A model generated the notes under the pieces. It ran no database searches and was not told the origin of the DNA. It saw nothing but the letters and a program-made list of their open reading frames with translations. DNA of 22,624 nt from JAFGMC01 sp963540515 (GTDB taxonomy: Bacteria > Pseudomonadota > Alphaproteobacteria > Rs-D84). Within the stretch, counting starts at the first letter, position 1; each line of letters begins with the position of its first letter. The translations under genes were made by a program, and so were the position numbers. The DNA is taken from positions 1 to 22,624 of the forward strand of contig CAUTNA010000010.1 of assembly GCA_963540515.1 (NCBI GenBank), given 5' to 3'. Below, one piece after another: positions 7,730 to 15,136 of this stretch.

Positions 7730-7758
7730 AGTCTAGAAAATATACAGCTTTTAGTCAA
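7730..7758 (-). promoter_or_regulatory. Promoter of the M23-bactofilin operon
   Basis: TTGACT (7753-7758) and TAGACT (7730-7735) are 17 bases apart on the minus strand. Only eight bases separate the -10 box from the ATG at 7721, so the transcript would begin within a base or two of the start codon. Confidence 0.65.
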
Positions 7759-7763
7759 GTAGC

Positions 7764-8405
7764 TTACTTCTTAGTTTTAGTATTAGAAATTTCTGTATTC
7801 ATTCCTCTATAAACAGAACTTCCTCCTGAAATACCAAGACGAGCAGATATCAAAACACGTTCGGCAGTATTTTTTTTACTAAAAATAGGAACTATCTTAA
7901 GTTCACCAAAACTATTAGGTATTGAAAACAAAACCTTATTTAAGAAAAATGGATCTAATATACAGCAAAATAAACCTCTTGGTTTTACTCTTTTTATACA
8001 ATATTCTGTCCATTTTGACAAATCAATATTGTGATGAGCATTATGTTTTGATGCAGTTCCACTAAAATATGGAGGGTTCGTAATAACCAGATCAAAACAT
8101 CTGTCTGTTTTCCAACTTAAAAAGTTTTCATGTATAAGTTCTATATTTCTATTATTTAAACTTGCATTTTTTTTGCAAATTTCTAGTCTATCTAAAGAAT
8201 TATCGATTCCAGTTATGATAGAATTAGGACTTTTTTCTAAATAACAAAGAGAAACTCCACCAGTCCCTACTCCAACATCTAAAACTGTTTTTTTAGATGG
8301 TGCAAAGTTTGCAAGGTAAACTGAATCTGAAGTTGGATTATAATCAGAATTATAAAAGTGAACTTTTCCATCCAAAAGATTAAAAATTTCTTGTTTTACA
8401 TCCAT
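7764..8405 (-). CDS. TrmN6-like tRNA1(Val) (adenine37-N6)-methyltransferase family protein
   Basis: A 213-residue class I SAM-dependent methyltransferase. LDVGVGTGGVSL at about residues 41-52 is motif I (SAM binding), GIDNSLDRLEICKKNASLNN at 65-84 covers motifs II/III, and NPPYF near residue 110 is the NPPY motif that places the target amino group of an adenine, cytosine or glutamine. The short N-terminus (DGKVHFYNSDYNPTSDSVYLANF) followed by motif I is the layout of the YfiC/TrmN6 group, which modifies A37 of tRNA1(Val). The family call is good; the exact substrate is inferred. There is no Shine-Dalgarno sequence, and the promoter sits so close that the mRNA should be nearly leaderless. Divergent from the membrane protein at 8453. 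Confidence 0.8.
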   Translation of the reverse strand: MDVKQEIFNLLDGKVHFYNSDYNPTSDSVYLANFAPSKKTVLDVGVGTGGVSLCYLEKSPNSIITGIDNSLDRLEICKKNASLNNRNIELIHENFLSWKTDRCFDLVITNPPYFSGTASKHNAHHNIDLSKWTEYCIKRVKPRGLFCCILDPFFLNKVLFSIPNSFGELKIVPIFSKKNTAERVLISARLGISGGSSVYRGMNTEISNTKTKK

Positions 8406-8414
8406 ATACTATGA

Positions 8415-8443
8415 ATAATAAAGGAGTTTTATAATTTTATCAA
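8415..8443 (-). promoter_or_regulatory. Promoter of the TrmN6-like gene
   Basis: TTGATA (8438-8443) and TATTAT (8415-8420) are 17 bases apart on the minus strand, and nine bases separate the -10 from the ATG at 8405. On the plus strand a TATAAT at 8430-8435 inside the same gap could serve the divergent gene at 8453, but it lacks a -35 box. Confidence 0.6.
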
Positions 8444-8452
8444 AGGTATTTT

Positions 8453-9463
8453 ATGATAGATAGTTCTACAATCGTACAAACAGCTGTTTCGAGTTTTAAT
8501 AACTCATCTCTACTAAATCCAACTTTTTTTTGGTCATCTTTTTTAATGATACCAATATTTTTAATAGTGTTTATAAAAAGAACTGAAATCAATAAAAGCT
8601 TAGAAATATTTAAAATATTTTTGAAAAACAAACATTCTGCTTTTTTGTTTATATTAAACATAATATTACTATTTTATCTTGTTATAATGCATGGAAATTA
8701 TGAGACAATTAGAAATTCAATAACCTTTATACCTTTTATTATTGCTTTTATAATATTTTTATTAAGCTCATCAATCACAAATTTTTTATTAAAAAATAAT
8801 TTAATCAATCAAATATTAAAAAAATATAGAAAAAGAAGTTTAATTGCATTTTTAATATTATTTTTAGGATTATCTGTTATTTCTGGATACCCATCGGTTT
8901 TAGGATTTATATTAAACCCTCTTTCTATTTTAATTGGCGTTTTATGGGGAAAAAGTGAGAAATATAAAAATAATGAAACTATACATACTTCCATAATACT
9001 ATTTTTAATATCCATAACTATTTTAATGCAACCTGAATTTTTCAGATTTGGACAAATGGGAAATCTTACATTTATTCATAAAATATTTTTATTAACAACA
9101 GTCCTTTCTATAGTTATGACAATATCTGCTTTAAAAGTACCAGCAAAAGGATTTTTATATGATAGAGCTTTCAAGAAATTAAAATGTATATTCAGAATTA
9201 TTATTGGAGTATTTTCATTTTTGTTTGTAGTAACAGAATCACTTCCTGTATTTATAGCTGTCATAACAATAATGTTCTTTTTAATATCAAGTTCTATTTT
9301 TCATAAAAGTTATTTTGATAAAAAAACATCTTCAGATTATTTATCAATAAGTATATCTTTATTTGGAATTCTTTCTAACCTTCCAATTATAACAATAATT
9401 GGTTTACTGCTTACATCGGATAAAATTGAAAAAAACATAAAAGAAATAAAAAGTTTGTTATAG
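8453..9463 (+). CDS. Unknown polytopic membrane protein (336 aa)
   Basis: I do not recognise the family. The protein is very hydrophobic, with about ten likely membrane segments starting near residues 25, 61, 88, 128, 148, 177, 205, 244, 262 and 297, joined by short Lys/Asn-rich loops. There is no cleavable signal peptide. AAAGG seven bases before the ATG supports the start. It lies directly upstream of lpxA (77-base gap, same strand), so a role in envelope glycolipid or polysaccharide handling is possible, but nothing in the sequence proves it. A transporter or a polymerase/ligase-type protein would look similar at this level. Confidence 0.85.
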   Translation: MIDSSTIVQTAVSSFNNSSLLNPTFFWSSFLMIPIFLIVFIKRTEINKSLEIFKIFLKNKHSAFLFILNIILLFYLVIMHGNYETIRNSITFIPFIIAFIIFLLSSSITNFLLKNNLINQILKKYRKRSLIAFLILFLGLSVISGYPSVLGFILNPLSILIGVLWGKSEKYKNNETIHTSIILFLISITILMQPEFFRFGQMGNLTFIHKIFLLTTVLSIVMTISALKVPAKGFLYDRAFKKLKCIFRIIIGVFSFLFVVTESLPVFIAVITIMFFLISSSIFHKSYFDKKTSSDYLSISISLFGILSNLPIITIIGLLLTSDKIEKNIKEIKSLL

Positions 9464-9540
9464 TTTGTTATTATAAATTACTATAATCTAGTTTTATATT
9501 TGTTTAAAATTGACAGGATGTTTTATTTAAGGTGGAAAAT

Positions 9541-10341
9541 ATGATTATACATCCAACTGCCATTGTTGATAAAAATGCAAAAATTGGAACTGATTGCAAA
9601 ATTGGACCCTTTTGTATAATTGGACCAAATGTTATAATCGGAGACAGAGTTGAATTGATTTCTAATGTTGTAATTGAAGGAAATACAGAAATTGGTGATG
9701 ATTCAATAGTATATCCTTTTGCTGTTTTAGGTGTTATGAGTCAAGATTTAAAATGGCAAGACGAAACAACTATGACAGGACTTAAAATTGGTAAAAGATG
9801 TAAAATTCGTGAATATGTAACAATTCATTCAGGAACACCTGCATCAAATGGTACAGAAATTGGTGATGACTGTCAAATTATGGTAAATGCACACGTTGCC
9901 CACGATTGTAAACTTGGAAACGGAATTGTAATGTCAAATTTAGTTCAAGTAGCAGGACATGTTGAGATCGAAGATAATGCGATATTATCTGGTGGAGTTA
10001 TGGTATTACAATTTGCGAGAATTGGAAGAAATGCTTTTATTGGTGGTATGTCTGGTGTTGGTACTGATGTTCTTCCTTATGCAATTTATGATGGAACACC
10101 AAGGGCAGTATACAGAACTATTAACAGAGTTGGACTGATTAGACATGGTTTTTCTAATGAAGATATCCATGCAATACACACTGTTTATTCTTCTGTATTT
10201 AATGAAAAAGAAGGAACTGTATCAGATAGAGTTAATAAGATTAGAAAATCAGTAAAAAATAATAAATTTGCAATGGATGCCATTGATTTTATAGAAAACA
10301 GATCAAAACGCGGTATTGGAACCTCTAAAGATGCAGAATAA
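9541..10341 (+). CDS. lpxA: UDP-N-acetylglucosamine acyltransferase LpxA
   Basis: LpxA performs the first step of lipid A synthesis: transfer of an acyl chain from acyl-ACP to the 3-OH of UDP-GlcNAc in the cytoplasm. The N-terminal two thirds is a left-handed beta-helix of hexapeptide repeats (IGTDCKIGPFCIIGPNVIIG and onward). The catalytic His is the second His of VNAHVAHDC (about residue 121), equivalent to E. coli His125. GGMSGVGTDVLPYA and the helical C-terminus (LIRHGFSNEDIHAIHTVYSSV) are typical. I chose ATG 9541 over the in-frame GTG 9532 because AAGGTGG at 9529-9535 is then the ribosome site and the product (266 residues) matches the family N-terminus. A TATAAT at 9482 may be a -10 box, but no -35 fits it. 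Confidence 0.97.
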   Translation: MIIHPTAIVDKNAKIGTDCKIGPFCIIGPNVIIGDRVELISNVVIEGNTEIGDDSIVYPFAVLGVMSQDLKWQDETTMTGLKIGKRCKIREYVTIHSGTPASNGTEIGDDCQIMVNAHVAHDCKLGNGIVMSNLVQVAGHVEIEDNAILSGGVMVLQFARIGRNAFIGGMSGVGTDVLPYAIYDGTPRAVYRTINRVGLIRHGFSNEDIHAIHTVYSSVFNEKEGTVSDRVNKIRKSVKNNKFAMDAIDFIENRSKRGIGTSKDAE

Positions 10342-11419
10342 AAAAATATTCATAATAGCAACCGAAGTATCTGCAGATAATTTAGGAGCAAAAATAATCG
10401 AATCTATGCCAGAAATTAAATTTGTTGGTATAGGTGGTGAAAATATGGAAAAAAAAGGACTTAATAGTCTTTTTCCAATTTCTGATTTATCTGTTATGGG
10501 TATATTTGAAGTTTTATTAAAAATTAAAACTTTAAAAAAAAGAATTTTAGATACAGTAAAATCAATCGAAATTGAAAAACCAGATTTAATTTTGACAATT
10601 GATGCTCCAAGTTTTGCAAAAGAAATTATAAAAAGAGTTAAATTAAAAAATAAAAATTTAAAATTCTTTCATGTTGTAGCGCCACAAGTATGGGCTTGGG
10701 GAGAAAAAAGAGCCTCAAAATATGCTAAACTGTTTGACAGACTTTATTGTTTTTTTGATTTTGAAAAAAAATATTTTGAAAAATATGGACTTAAAACTAT
10801 ATCTGTTGGACATCCTATTGCAGAAAAGTTAAAACAAAGAGATGAAAATAAAATAGATAAAAATATAATAACTTTCATACCAGGTAGTAGGATATCAGAA
10901 GTAAAAAAATTATTACCTGTATTTAGAAAATTATCAAAAAAACTTAAAGATAAAAATATAATGATACCAACCGTTGAAACTACTAAAAATTATATTGAAA
11001 AATATATATCAAACTGGGAAAACAAACCAGGACTTATAAATTCAAAAGACAGATATAAATTATATGATAAAACATATATCGCAATTGCAGCCAGTGGAAC
11101 TGTTTCAACAGAACTTGCAATTTTAGGAGTTCCAACAGTTATAATTTATAAAATGAATTTTATTACTGAATTTTTAGCTAAACTTTTATTAAAAGTAAAA
11201 TATGTATCTCTTATAAATATACTAATGAATAAAGAAATTTATCCTGAACTTCTTGGTAAAAAAGCAACAGATGAAAATATATTAAAGAAAGTAAAAAAAC
11301 TATCCGAAAAGAGTGTAAGATCTAAATTACTAAAAGAACTTTCACAAGCAAAAAATATTTGGAAGAAAGATATAAAAGCAAGTGAAATAATAGCAGATGA
11401 TATTAGATCTCAGTTATAA
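10331..11419 (+). CDS. lpxB: Lipid-A-disaccharide synthase LpxB
   Basis: LpxB condenses UDP-2,3-diacylglucosamine with lipid X to form the lipid A disaccharide at the inner face of the inner membrane (GT19 family). Recognisable segments are the N-terminal ATEVSADNLGAKII (usually AGExSGDxxGA), FVGIGGENMEKKG, SVMGIFEVL, VAPQVWAWGEKRA, VGHPIAEKL, FIPGSRISEVKKLLP, and AASGTVSTELAILGVPTVIIYKMN with KYVSLINILMNKEIYPELL. I start it at ATG 10331, which overlaps the end of lpxA by 11 bases; an in-frame TTG at 10316 is less likely. The product of 362 residues is normal. The overlap implies coupled translation with lpxA. The lpxI/lpxH gene that supplies its substrate is not in this window. Confidence 0.96.
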   Translation: MQNKKIFIIATEVSADNLGAKIIESMPEIKFVGIGGENMEKKGLNSLFPISDLSVMGIFEVLLKIKTLKKRILDTVKSIEIEKPDLILTIDAPSFAKEIIKRVKLKNKNLKFFHVVAPQVWAWGEKRASKYAKLFDRLYCFFDFEKKYFEKYGLKTISVGHPIAEKLKQRDENKIDKNIITFIPGSRISEVKKLLPVFRKLSKKLKDKNIMIPTVETTKNYIEKYISNWENKPGLINSKDRYKLYDKTYIAIAASGTVSTELAILGVPTVIIYKMNFITEFLAKLLLKVKYVSLINILMNKEIYPELLGKKATDENILKKVKKLSEKSVRSKLLKELSQAKNIWKKDIKASEIIADDIRSQL

Positions 11420-11434
11420 TTGTAATTATAATAC

Positions 11435-11465
11435 TTGACAATCAAATAAATATTGTCAATATTAT
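11435..11465 (+). promoter_or_regulatory. Promoter with overlapping inverted repeat (possible operator)
   Basis: TTGACA (11435-11440) is followed 19 bases later by TATTAT (11460-11465). The -35 box is part of a perfect 8-base inverted repeat, TTGACAAT (11435-11442) and ATTGTCAA (11452-11459), with a 9-base spacer. Centre-to-centre spacing is 17 bases, longer than the roughly one helical turn typical for half-sites of a dimeric regulator. It precedes the small unknown gene at 11501. Confidence 0.5.
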
Positions 11466-11500
11466 TTCTCGGAAAAATTATGTATACAAAAATATAATTT

Positions 11501-11842
11501 ATGAAAAATATTAATTTAAAAGAATTGATAAATACCTTCAAAAGTTCAAATGCTTGTGTGTTTTTTGTTCTTGATAAGAATATAAACGAAAATCAACTTT
11601 ATAATAATATTTTTGAGATAAATGAAGCTAAAAAAAAGGGATTACTAAAAAAAATTTTGGTTGGTCCTTCTGCTTTTTTAGAGATAGGTTTAAAAAATTT
11701 TGTAATACTTAGTATAATTCAAAAAAGATTTCAATATAGATTCCAATATATTTTCTGTAAAGATGATAAACTTTATTTTTGTGAAGAAGTAAAGAAAACA
11801 ATAAACTTGTTTGCATTAACAAATATTCAAAAAGAACGTTAA
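11501..11842 (+). CDS. Unknown small protein (113 aa)
   Basis: I do not recognise this protein. It is 113 residues, basic, and predicted mixed alpha/beta, with strand-like segments NACVFFVLDK, NFVILSII, RFQYIFCKDDKLYFC and no signal peptide. The start lacks a Shine-Dalgarno sequence; the only other upstream ATG (11479) opens a five-codon frame. It stands alone between lpxB and the converging tsaC (10-base gap), behind its own promoter with an inverted repeat, so it may be a regulated single gene. Length and the clean open frame support a real gene. Confidence 0.65.
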   Translation: MKNINLKELINTFKSSNACVFFVLDKNINENQLYNNIFEINEAKKKGLLKKILVGPSAFLEIGLKNFVILSIIQKRFQYRFQYIFCKDDKLYFCEEVKKTINLFALTNIQKER

Positions 11843-11852
11843 TAAAATATTT

Positions 11853-12410
11853 TTATAAAATATTATCAAGTTTAAGATCTCCCAACCTTAATATTTTTGG
11901 AGTCTCATTTGTTAAATCAATTATTGTAGAAGCTTTATTTTCAAGATCTCCATCAGATACAATTAATTCAACTTTATTTTCAAATTCTTTTATTATCTCA
12001 ATTATCGAAGTTATTGCTGGACTTCCAGAATAATTAACACTTGTTGAAAAAATTGGAGTTTTTAAACTTGAAATTAAATTTGTAAGCCATACATCTTTTG
12101 GATATCTGAATGCTTGAGTAGAACCATCTTTTAAATTTAAAATTAAAGTTATGGGCGCTGGTAATAAATCAAGTATTTTACTTGGAATAACACTAGAAGA
12201 ATATTTTAAAATATCATCTATTGAAGATACCAGTGCTATAAAAGGTTTATTTAAATCTCTTCCTTTTATATTTGCTATTTTATTTGAAGTATTTGGAAAT
12301 ATTCCAGAAAACCCATAAATTGTATCCGTTGGTAGTATTACTATTTTTTCTTGTTTCAAAGCTTTTAAAGCAATTTCTATTGAATAAGAATCTTTTTTTT
12401 GAATAATCAT
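11853..12410 (-). CDS. tsaC: L-threonylcarbamoyladenylate synthase (TsaC/Sua5/YrdC family)
   Basis: The enzyme makes threonylcarbamoyl-AMP from threonine, bicarbonate and ATP, the first step of t6A37 formation on ANN-decoding tRNAs. Motifs are ILPTDTIYGFSG (about residues 24-35), IKGRDLNKPFIALV (47-60, the KxR/SxN-type core), LPAPITLIL, FRYP, and STSVNYSGSPA (121-131), STIIDLT (161-167). At 185 residues it is the short TsaC form without the Sua5 C-terminal domain. The start has no Shine-Dalgarno; a TGC-TAAAAA box nine bases upstream suggests a nearly leaderless mRNA. MtaB, encoded elsewhere in this window, uses t6A37 as its substrate. It converges with the 113-residue gene, and the 10-base gap plus a weak all-AT stem (11846-11864) is all that separates them. 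Confidence 0.95.
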   Translation of the reverse strand: MIIQKKDSYSIEIALKALKQEKIVILPTDTIYGFSGIFPNTSNKIANIKGRDLNKPFIALVSSIDDILKYSSSVIPSKILDLLPAPITLILNLKDGSTQAFRYPKDVWLTNLISSLKTPIFSTSVNYSGSPAITSIIEIIKEFENKVELIVSDGDLENKASTIIDLTNETPKILRLGDLKLDNIL

Positions 12411-12499
12411 AGTTCATATTTTTTAGCACATTTTATAAAAATATCTATCTTTTAATTGAAAATATTAAAAAAATAATCTAATAATAAAATTATTAAATT

Positions 12500-12988
12500 A
12501 TGACAAATTTATTTTTTAGTAAAAAAGATTATATTTTAATTATTTTAAGATTGTATTTAAAAGAATTGATATCAATTAATACTAAAAATATTTTTATATA
12601 TAATATAAAACTTAAAGAAATTTCTAAAAAATATTTAACTTTATTATTAAATTACTATACTAAAGATGTAAAATTTAAAGAATCAAATAAGCTTGATTCA
12701 ATAATTACAAATTCGATTTTCTTGATTAATTTCAATATAAACGATTTTATAAAAAAGGATGAAACCTTTTCAGAGTTTTATAAATCATTATTTTTATCTA
12801 ATATAAATATCAATGATAATTCAATAAAGTTTGCAACTTTTAGTTTTAAATCAGGACTATTTAAGTTATTAGCTTCTAGATATGTAATAATTGTTTCAAA
12901 TATAAATTCTATTTTAAAAGAAGAAGATTTTTCAAAATTACTAAAATTAAAGCTAAAAATTTTAAAAATGAAAAATAAAATTAAGTAA
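12500..12988 (+). CDS. Unknown protein (162 aa)
   Basis: I do not recognise this protein. It is basic (over 15% Lys) and rich in Ile, Leu, Asn and Phe, apparently helical, with no clear signal peptide or membrane segment. There is no Shine-Dalgarno sequence; TTGAAA (12456-12461) and TAATAA (12479-12484), 17 bases apart, could give a leader of about nine bases. It is divergent from tsaC and 68 bases ahead of the next unknown gene, which has its own promoter. Its strong AT-driven composition means it could be a fast-evolving orphan; a 162-codon open frame by chance is unlikely. Confidence 0.65.
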   Translation: MTNLFFSKKDYILIILRLYLKELISINTKNIFIYNIKLKEISKKYLTLLLNYYTKDVKFKESNKLDSIITNSIFLINFNINDFIKKDETFSEFYKSLFLSNININDNSIKFATFSFKSGLFKLLASRYVIIVSNINSILKEEDFSKLLKLKLKILKMKNKIK

Positions 12989-12993
12989 TAATG

Positions 12994-13021
12994 TTGACAT
13001 AATTAAATATTGTATTGTAAA
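12994..13021 (+). promoter_or_regulatory. Promoter of the 173-codon unknown gene
   Basis: TTGACA (12994-12999) is followed 16 bases later by TGTAAA (13016-13021). A transcript from about 13028 would carry the AAGGA ribosome site and the ATG at 13057. Confidence 0.5.
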
Positions 13022-13056
13022 CTGAGAGAGAATATTATTACAAGGAATATACTAAA

Positions 13057-13732
13057 ATGAAACTCAAAAATAATTCTGAAAAGACACAAACTACTATACT
13101 AACAAATCTTTTACACTTAAAAAGTAATTTAACTGAATTATTAGGAGAGACACCTAATAATGATTCTATTTTTAATTATACAGATAAATTTGCTTCTATA
13201 GTTATAAATTTTAGAAAAACATTGTTAGCAAATTTATCTAACAATGATAAAGTAAATAAAAATATATTAAAAGACTTATATTCCCTTATTTGTCATATCA
13301 CAACATTAGAAAATGATCTAGATGACAAAAGAACAAAATTAGTACAACTCGGAAATAGAAGTTCAGTTAAAATTTTTACTAAATTAGATACTAATCCAAT
13401 GGAAACAATTAACTATATTAATAATATTGTAAATAATGTAAAACACTTTATGAGTACAAACAGTTTACTAAATAAGTTAGTTGATGCTGAATTTAAAGAT
13501 AATTTTTTATTCATATATAAAGATCCAACAAATACACTAAACAGAAATTATCGAACATATTCTCGTCTTTTTGCTTAAAACTATTACTGAGGAACAATAT
13601 AGAGCTATAAAATATTTAACTTACAGTTATATTTTGAATTATAGAGATGAAATACTAAGACTTATAAATTTAGTTATACAAAAATCAAATATTATTAGTA
13701 TGCAAAATACAGGTAATTCTAATACTAAATAA
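13057..13732 (+). pseudogene. Unknown gene with open +1-frame extension (likely frameshifted)
   Basis: The first frame runs from ATG 13057 (AAGGA ribosome site nine bases upstream) through 173 codons to a TAA at 13576-13578. It is predicted helical and resembles nothing I know. A second frame, +1 to the first, is open from 13541 to the TAA at 13730-13732 (63 codons) and has coding-like composition. Its start contains LLKTITEEQYRAIK, matching the motif in the interrupted gene at 5561-6016. Removing one T from the T-run at 13568-13572 would join the two frames into about 224 residues. Options are a real one-base insertion, a homopolymer sequencing error, a +1 frameshift, or a separate short gene from TTG 13571. 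Translation of the 173-residue form is still possible. Confidence 0.6.
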
Positions 13733-13743
13733 AATATAAAAAT

Positions 13744-13774
13744 AAAAAAACCTTGCCAAAGGCAAGGTTTTTTA
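13744..13774. terminator. Strong bidirectional Rho-independent terminator
   Basis: The stem ACCTTGCC/GGCAAGGT with a 3-base AAA loop is extended by A-run/T-run pairing on both sides, giving T tails on both strands. It closes the plus-strand unknown gene (stop at 13732 in the extended frame) and the minus-strand mtaB-to-small-peptide operon (stop at 13782). Confidence 0.93.
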
Positions 13775-13781
13775 TTTGTGA

Positions 13782-13844
13782 TTATTTTCCGCAATTTCCA
13801 CCACAGTTTCCACCGCAACCACATTCATCACCACAATAAAACAT
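13782..13844 (-). CDS. Cys/Gly-rich micropeptide (20 aa)
   Basis: A 20-codon frame MFYCGDECGCGGNCGGNCGK, too short for routine gene finding. It has an AAGGAG ribosome site seven bases before the ATG, an in-frame TAA directly before the ATG that fixes the start, and a strong terminator eight bases after its stop. Five Cys and seven Gly make up 60% of it, and the CGGN unit is repeated with synonymous codon changes (TGC/TGT, AAC/AAT), which suggests selection on the peptide. Its G+C is well above its surroundings. It is the last gene behind smpB (69-base gap). Metal binding, a redox role or a modified-peptide precursor are all possible; no processing enzymes or transporter for such a peptide are nearby. 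I name no function. Confidence 0.65.
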   Translation of the reverse strand: MFYCGDECGCGGNCGGNCGK

Positions 13845-13913
13845 TTATATACTCCTTTTTTTCAACTGAAACAATAATATCACCAGATTTTTTTTAGATA
13901 AAGAAAAATATTT

Positions 13914-14387
13914 TTATTTTTTTAATATTCTCTTTTTATTTCTATTCCATTCACGCATTTTAATAGTTTCACGTTTATCAATTTTATTTTTACCAAAACC
14001 TATACCAATTAAAACTTTAATAATACCTTTTTCATTAAAGTATAATTTAAGTGGTACTGCAGTTGCACCCTTTTCTTGAAGTTTTCCAGTAATTCTATTT
14101 ATTTGACTTCTATGTAATAATAATTGTCTGTATCTTCTTTCATCAAAATTAATAATCTTAGCAATTGTTGGAAGAGCTTGAATTTCGACACCACATAAAA
14201 CCAAATTTCCATTTTTGTTTTGAACAAAACCATCAACAATTGATACTAATCCATATCTTATTGATTTAACTTCAGAACCAGTAAGTGAAATACCAGCTTC
14301 GATTGTGTCAATAATTGTATAATTAAATCTAGCTTTACGATTTTCTGATACAAGACCTGTTTTAATAAGATTTCTTTTAGTATTCAT
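13914..14387 (-). CDS. smpB: SsrA-binding protein SmpB
   Basis: SmpB binds tmRNA and brings it to stalled ribosomes for trans-translation. The 157-residue protein has the family core: NRKARFNYTIIDTIEAGISLTGSEVKSIR (about 16-44), the beta-barrel segment DGFVQNKNGNLVLCGVEI, RRYRQLLLHRSQI (85-97) and VPLKLYFNEKGIIKVLIGIGFGKNKIDKR near 111-139, followed by a basic tail that inserts in the mRNA channel. The ATG overlaps the end of tatD by four bases (ATGA), so translation is coupled. The tmRNA gene itself is not visible in this window. Length and motifs are normal. Confidence 0.97.
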   Translation of the reverse strand: MNTKRNLIKTGLVSENRKARFNYTIIDTIEAGISLTGSEVKSIRYGLVSIVDGFVQNKNGNLVLCGVEIQALPTIAKIINFDERRYRQLLLHRSQINRITGKLQEKGATAVPLKLYFNEKGIIKVLIGIGFGKNKIDKRETIKMREWNRNKKRILKK

Positions 14388-15136
14388 TTTAATTTTTGAT
14401 ATAAATTTAAAGTATTTTCATTAAGTATATTATTTATTTTTTCAAAAGAAATATTTTTTATATTTGCTAAAACTTTAAGAGTTTCTAATATCATTTTTGG
14501 TTCGCACCTTTTTCCTCTCAATGGCACTGGCGCACAATAAGGAGAATCTGTTTCTATAACAATTCTATCAATTGGAATTTTTTTAAAAGTTTCTCTTAAC
14601 TCAATAGCATTTTTAAAAGTTATTATTCCACTTGCTGAAAAATAAAAACCTTTATCTAAAAAAACTTTTGCCATATTAAAGGATCCTGTAAAACAATGAA
14701 GTACCCCAGATATATCTTTCACTATATTGATAGTATCTTGTTCTGCATTTCTTGTATGAATAGCAATAGGAAGTTTTACACTCTTAGCAATTTCAATTTG
14801 TTTTTCAAAAAGTTCAATCTGCTTGAATCTGTTTTCATCTCCATGATAATAATCAAGACCGATCTCACCTATTCCAACCATTTTTTTATTTGTTGCAAAA
14901 TTCTTAATTTTAATTAAATCATCATCTGTATACTGAATTGCATATTCTGGATGAATACCAATAGTACAATAAACATTATCATACTTCTGTATTATTTTAG
15001 ATATTTTAAATATATCCCCAATCTCTGCACCACTACAAATTATCTTATTAAGACCAGATTCAAAAGCAGAAGATATAACTGTGTCCAAATCTACAGAAAA
15101 AGCAGAATCTGATAAATGACAATGAGTATCAATCAT
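14384..15136 (-). CDS. tatD: TatD-family metal-dependent DNase
   Basis: TatD proteins are TIM-barrel metal-dependent hydrolases with 3'-5' exonuclease activity on DNA. All metal ligands are present: H5 and H7 in DTHCHL, E91 in GIGEIGLDYY, H127 in IAIHTRN, H147 in VLHCFTG and D197 in ETDSPY. The 250-residue length is normal. It overlaps holB by eight bases at its start and smpB by four at its end, so it is translated as part of one operon. A tatD gene close behind holB is common in alphaproteobacteria, where metG often lies between; metG is absent here. Confidence 0.96.
   Translation of the reverse strand: MIDTHCHLSDSAFSVDLDTVISSAFESGLNKIICSGAEIGDIFKISKIIQKYDNVYCTIGIHPEYAIQYTDDDLIKIKNFATNKKMVGIGEIGLDYYHGDENRFKQIELFEKQIEIAKSVKLPIAIHTRNAEQDTINIVKDISGVLHCFTGSFNMAKVFLDKGFYFSASGIITFKNAIELRETFKKIPIDRIVIETDSPYCAPVPLRGKRCEPKMILETLKVLANIKNISFEKINNILNENTLNLYQKLK

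Noticed and set aside
8440..8661. 73-codon minus-strand open frame over the start of the membrane protein gene
   Set aside because: It is antisense to the better supported gene at 8453, which has a ribosome site and a long frame.
9510..9515. TTGACA just before lpxA as a -35 box
   Set aside because: No -10-like hexamer lies 15-19 bases downstream; that position is the lpxA ribosome site and start.
11846..11864. All-AT 8-base inverted repeat between the 113-residue gene and tsaC as a bidirectional terminator
   Set aside because: It has no G:C pairs and lies partly inside the end of tsaC, and such repeats are expected by chance here.
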